Of a stretch of DNA of 64,000 nt, positions 60,370 through 64,000 are shown in pieces. Both the position numbers and the translations under genes were made by a program. The stretch is from Nitrosomonadales bacterium (GTDB lineage Bacteria > Pseudomonadota > Gammaproteobacteria > Burkholderiales > Gallionellaceae). The stretch is taken from NCBI GenBank assembly GCA_016214695.1, contig JACRNY010000006.1, positions 186,001-250,000 of the forward strand, in the 5' to 3' direction. The notes beneath the pieces were generated by a model. The model did no database searches. It worked only from the letters and a program-made list of their open reading frames with translations, and had not been told where the DNA came from. The first letter of the stretch is position 1, and every line of letters begins with the position of its first letter.

Positions 60370-62864
60370 CCATGGATCTCCTCCCGAACCTGACGGACTG
60401 GTCGCTGCGCAGGAAGCTGGTGTTCCTCATCATGCTGAGCAGCGCGATCTGCCTGCTGGTCAGCTTCTCCGTACTGTTCGCCAGCTCATTGCGCAGCAGC
60501 CACCAGCAATCGTTGCAACAGCTCTCCGGCATCTCCGACATCCTGGCCGAGAACGCACAGGCTGCGCTGATCTTCGAGGACCATGCCGAAGGCGCGCGCC
60601 TGCTCGAGGCGCTGCGGCAACACCATGAACTCGATTCGGCATGGCTGCTGCTGGCCGACGGCGGCACGCTCGCCTCCTGGAACCGGCAAGGCAGGGAGCT
60701 GACACTCCCGGTCGACTACAAGGTCGAATCGCGGCAGATGCATTCGGACTTCTGGGCCAGGCGGGCCGACCTGCACCGGCCCGTCATGCGCGGCGAGGAA
60801 AGGATAGGCTACATCCTGCTGCAGGCCGATCTGGGCGGGAACTGGGACAGGCACATGGCGTACATGCAGACCGGCACTGCTGTCGCCGCGCTGGCCCTGC
60901 TGGTGATCTACCTGCTGGCGAGCCGTCTGCAATGCATGATCTCGGAACCCATCCGCGATGTCGCCGCCGCGGCGCGCACCATCGCCGACGAGAAGACCTA
61001 CAACCTGCGCGTCCCGCAACACACGCACGACGAGATCGGCGAGCTGATCATCGCGTTCAATCACATGCTGAGCGAGATCCAGGAGCGCGACGAAAGCCTG
61101 CTGCGCCACCAGGACCGGCTGGAGAAAGTGGTGGAGGAACGCACGGCGGAACTGGCCAAAAGCAATGACGAGCTGGCGCTGGCCGCGAAGATATCCAACC
61201 TGGGCTACTGGGAATACGACGTCGATACGCGCACCTTCACCTTCAACGACCAGTACTGGTCGCTGCATTTCACCAATGCGCGGCAGGTCGGCGGTTACCA
61301 GATGAGCTACGGGGATTTCGCCGGCCGCTTCATCCATCCCGAGGACAAGCAGCGCCTCGCCGACCATATCCAGCTCGAACTCGATTCGCGCGAGGCGGAT
61401 TTCGTGGTGGAGACCGAAATCCGCATGCTCTGCATCGAGGGCGAGGTGCGCTGGATGCGCCTGCGTTTCAAATCGCAGAGCGACGAACACGGACGCAAAT
61501 ACAAGCTGACCGGCGTCAGCCAGGATATCACCGAGAAGAAACGCTCGGAGGAGACCATCTGGCAGCAGGCCAATTTCGACCCGCTCACCGGCCTGCCGAA
61601 CCGGCGCATGTTCCAGGACAGACTGGAACACGAGATCAAGAAATCGCACCGCGACGGTTTGCCGCTAGCGCTGATGTTCATCGACCTCGACAAGTTCAAG
61701 GAGGTCAACGACACGCTCGGACATGACAAGGGCGACATCCTGCTGGTCGAAGCGGCACAGCGCATCGCCGCATGCGTGCGCGAATCGGACACGGTCGCCC
61801 GCCTCGGCGGGGACGAATTCACCGTCATCCTCTCCGAACTCGACGATACCGGCAGTATCGACCGCATCGCGCACGCCATCATTGACACTCTGGTCGCGCC
61901 GTTCAAACTGGGCGAAGAGACCGCCTTCATCTCGGCCAGCATCGGCATCACGCTCTACCCCAACGACGCGGACAATCTGGAGATGCTGATGAGCAACGCC
62001 GACCAGGCCATGTATGCTTCCAAGAGTGCCGGGCGCAACCGCTTCAGCTACTTCACCCAGAACCTGCAGGAAGCCGCACTGAACCGCATGCACCTCATCA
62101 ACGACATGCGCAATGCCCTGCCGGGCGAGCAGTTCCACCTGCATTACCACCCCATCGTCGAGCTTGCCAGCGGCAACATCTGCAAGGCAGAGGCGCTGGT
62201 GCGCTGGCAGCATCCGACCCGCGGGCTGATCAACCCTGCCGAGTTCATCACGCTGGCGGAAGAATCCGGCATGATCGTCGAGATCGGCGACTGGGTTTTC
62301 AGGAAAGCCGCGCAGCAGGTGCAGAGCCTGCGCAAGACGCATCACCCGGAGTTCCAGATCAGCATCAACAAATCGCCGATCCAGTTCCGCAGCGACGACC
62401 GCCATTTCCAGACCTGGCTGCCCTACCTCAACCAGCTGGGTTTGCCCGGACATTGCATGACGATAGAGATCACGGAGGGCCTGTTGCTGGATGCCAGCGC
62501 CACCGTCAAGGCCAAGCTGCTCGACCTGCGCGATGCCGGCATCCAGGTGGCGCTGGATGATTTCGGCACGGGCTATTCGGCGCTGTCCTACCTGAAGAAA
62601 TTCGACATCGACTACATCAAGATCGACCGCAGTTTCGTGCGCAACCTGAGCGCCACATCCGACGACATGGCCCTGTGCGAAGCCATCATCGTGATGGCCC
62701 ACAAGCTCGGCCTGAAAGTGGTCGCGGAAGGCATCGAGACATCGACCCAGCGCCACCTGCTCGCCGCGGCCGGATGCGACTTCGGGCAGGGCCACTTCTT
62801 TTCCGCCCCGCTCCCTTTCGACGAATTCGAGGCCATGCTCGGCACCTCCTCATACAACGCCTGA
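60366..62864 (+). CDS. YfiN-like sensor GGDEF-EAL protein
   Basis: An 832-residue inner-membrane protein. Two membrane helices (about 18-40 and 172-194) flank a CHASE8-type periplasmic domain; then HAMP (about 194-246), a PAS domain (about 270-390), GGDEF (RLGGDEFTVIL) and EAL (EALVRW; also DDFGTGYS, KIDRSF, AEGIE, QGHFFSAP). All catalytic residues of both output domains appear present, so it may make or degrade cyclic-di-GMP. Control by the adjacent YfiR is inferred from family knowledge. Confidence 0.93.
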   Translation: MTMDLLPNLTDWSLRRKLVFLIMLSSAICLLVSFSVLFASSLRSSHQQSLQQLSGISDILAENAQAALIFEDHAEGARLLEALRQHHELDSAWLLLADGGTLASWNRQGRELTLPVDYKVESRQMHSDFWARRADLHRPVMRGEERIGYILLQADLGGNWDRHMAYMQTGTAVAALALLVIYLLASRLQCMISEPIRDVAAAARTIADEKTYNLRVPQHTHDEIGELIIAFNHMLSEIQERDESLLRHQDRLEKVVEERTAELAKSNDELALAAKISNLGYWEYDVDTRTFTFNDQYWSLHFTNARQVGGYQMSYGDFAGRFIHPEDKQRLADHIQLELDSREADFVVETEIRMLCIEGEVRWMRLRFKSQSDEHGRKYKLTGVSQDITEKKRSEETIWQQANFDPLTGLPNRRMFQDRLEHEIKKSHRDGLPLALMFIDLDKFKEVNDTLGHDKGDILLVEAAQRIAACVRESDTVARLGGDEFTVILSELDDTGSIDRIAHAIIDTLVAPFKLGEETAFISASIGITLYPNDADNLEMLMSNADQAMYASKSAGRNRFSYFTQNLQEAALNRMHLINDMRNALPGEQFHLHYHPIVELASGNICKAEALVRWQHPTRGLINPAEFITLAEESGMIVEIGDWVFRKAAQQVQSLRKTHHPEFQISINKSPIQFRSDDRHFQTWLPYLNQLGLPGHCMTIEITEGLLLDASATVKAKLLDLRDAGIQVALDDFGTGYSALSYLKKFDIDYIKIDRSFVRNLSATSDDMALCEAIIVMAHKLGLKVVAEGIETSTQRHLLAAAGCDFGQGHFFSAPLPFDEFEAMLGTSSYNA

Positions 62865-62910
62865 GCATGTATGATGGATACACGCAAGAAACGTGGAAAT
62901 CTGGTGCAGC

Positions 62911-64000
62911 ATGGATCACCCCGCACAAACGAGGCATAACGAGCATTTCCTGAAAGCCGTCACCGAACTCGGCGACACCCGGAACATCGTTGCCAACTGC
63001 GATATCCACGCGGAAAGCGGCATGAAACTGGTCGCAGCCGGGGTCCGCATCACCAGCAGCCTGTATGACAACCTGGTCAAGCACAAGCTGCTGCCGCAAC
63101 TGGAGCTGGCCGTTTCGATAGAGGATGCCCTGGACACAGAAACCATCCTGTCCGACATCCTCGAGATGGCGCGCAACAACGAAAAACTGCAGATGATCGT
63201 GGACCGGATAGACGAGACTTCATCCTGCGAGAAGATCGTGCGGCAGATCCCGCTCCCCGCACCGCTGGCATTCAAACTGACGGTGGCGCGCGAAAAATAC
63301 CGCCATATCTACGATCACAGCCTGCTGCTCACCGTGATGTGCATCTACCTTGCCGTCTGCGACAAGATGAGCCTGCAGGAGAAGCAGTGGGTCGCCGCAG
63401 CGGCCCTGTTCCACGATATCGGCCTGTTGCACATCGACCCGGCGATGCTCGATCCGTCGCACACGATGAGCATCGAGGAACGCCGCCATCTGTATGCACA
63501 CCCGCTGACGGCCTACCTGCTGCTGTGCGAATTTCCAGAGTTGAACGGACATGTCGCGGAGGCGGTACTCGAACACCACGAGCGCATGGATGGCCGCGGT
63601 TATCCGCGCGGCCTGCACGGGGACAAGATCAGCCGCTACGGCCAGGTTCTGGCCGTGGCCGAGTTGGCCGCCAAATCGTTCGACCCGCTCCTGCCTATCG
63701 GCCAATGGCGGAAACTCGAGGTGATGCTCAAGCTGAACTCGAAGCAATATGGCGCCGGATTGATCGGCCACCTGACCATCCTGCGCGCCCCCCCGGCGAA
63801 GAACACGGCAGACAGCGACTATGAAACCGAGGATCTGATCGCAAGGGTCAAGCTGATTTCCATACTGTTCGAGGATTTCGATGGCTATGCCGATGCGGCC
63901 GTCAGCGACGAGATCGTCCACTTTGCCACCAAGCGACTGGTCGCGCTCAGACATGACCTGCTGTCTGCGGGCTTCGATCCGCACGATCCCGATACACTGA
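62911..64000 (+). CDS. HD-GYP-type phosphodiesterase-like protein, partial
   Basis: The start is ATG 62911-62913, and the frame is open to the window edge (363 complete codons), so the C-terminus is missing. HDIGLLHID, HPLTAYLLL and EHHERMDGRGYPRGL form the HD-GYP motif set; the order and spacing fit cyclic-di-GMP phosphodiesterases. No membrane helix is visible in the N-terminal part (MDHPAQTRHNEHFLKAV), so it is soluble. It follows the GGDEF-EAL gene by 46 bases and probably belongs to the same unit. Confidence 0.85.
   Translation, partial: MDHPAQTRHNEHFLKAVTELGDTRNIVANCDIHAESGMKLVAAGVRITSSLYDNLVKHKLLPQLELAVSIEDALDTETILSDILEMARNNEKLQMIVDRIDETSSCEKIVRQIPLPAPLAFKLTVAREKYRHIYDHSLLLTVMCIYLAVCDKMSLQEKQWVAAAALFHDIGLLHIDPAMLDPSHTMSIEERRHLYAHPLTAYLLLCEFPELNGHVAEAVLEHHERMDGRGYPRGLHGDKISRYGQVLAVAELAAKSFDPLLPIGQWRKLEVMLKLNSKQYGAGLIGHLTILRAPPAKNTADSDYETEDLIARVKLISILFEDFDGYADAAVSDEIVHFATKRLVALRHDLLSAGFDPHDPDTL

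Overview
The window looks like a stretch of chromosome from a Betaproteobacterium. The order queA-tgt-yajC-secD-secF, the fmdB-DUF502-aspS-nudB block, pcnB-folK-kinase-panB-panC, a monomeric NADP isocitrate dehydrogenase and the pairing of a MapZ-free YfiR/GGDEF-EAL module with HD-GYP all fit that class; an iron-oxidiser relative (Gallionella/Sideroxydans type) is my best guess, by inference only. Most of the window is high-GC core genome. One block, about 25.4-44.5 kb, has lower GC, different codon use, many unrecognised genes and several nuclease or DNA-modification genes. I read it as an accessory (defence-rich) island.

Left core (1-25.3 kb): a partial EEP-family nuclease, nadA, a DUF559 nuclease framed by two copies of a ~122-bp palindromic repeat, and a leftward operon fmdB - DUF502 - aspS - secreted barnase-like RNase - barstar-like inhibitor - nudB. 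Then come rluE, icd, cspA, clpS-clpA, gluQ (apparently with a CTG start) and a leftward queA-tgt-yajC-secD-secF-dedA run for queuosine tRNA modification and protein export. After tRNA-Leu(CAA) the strand changes to nudJ-mnmA-mscS-purB.

Accessory island (25.4-44.5 kb): a winged-helix-like protein, an IS1595-type transposase without visible ends, a candidate sRNA with consensus promoter and terminator, orphan hypotheticals, a membrane protein with SFNGA repeats and an internal start, a HEPN-like protein, a broken HigA-type antitoxin, three exported proteins, an XRE regulator, an Mrr-like nuclease diverging from a helicase-nuclease fusion, three adjoining perfect hairpins, a second regulator, an HU protein, a regulator/adenine-methylase pair with an operator over the -10 box, and a tight three-gene operon (phosphoribosyltransferase-like protein, ORC/CDC6-type AAA ATPase, unknown Rossmann-like protein). 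That last operon together with the methylase is the best candidate for a poorly described conflict system.

Right core (44.5-64 kb): panD, panC-panB, a deoxynucleoside kinase, folK-pcnB, a HAD phosphatase, an outer-membrane barrel, hda with an AI-2E-type permease, and rightward purM-purN-DUF3108-DUF3108-RsmB-like methyltransferase. The window closes with a TonB receptor followed by YfiR, a YfiN-like GGDEF-EAL protein and a partial HD-GYP protein, a likely cyclic-di-GMP signalling cluster.
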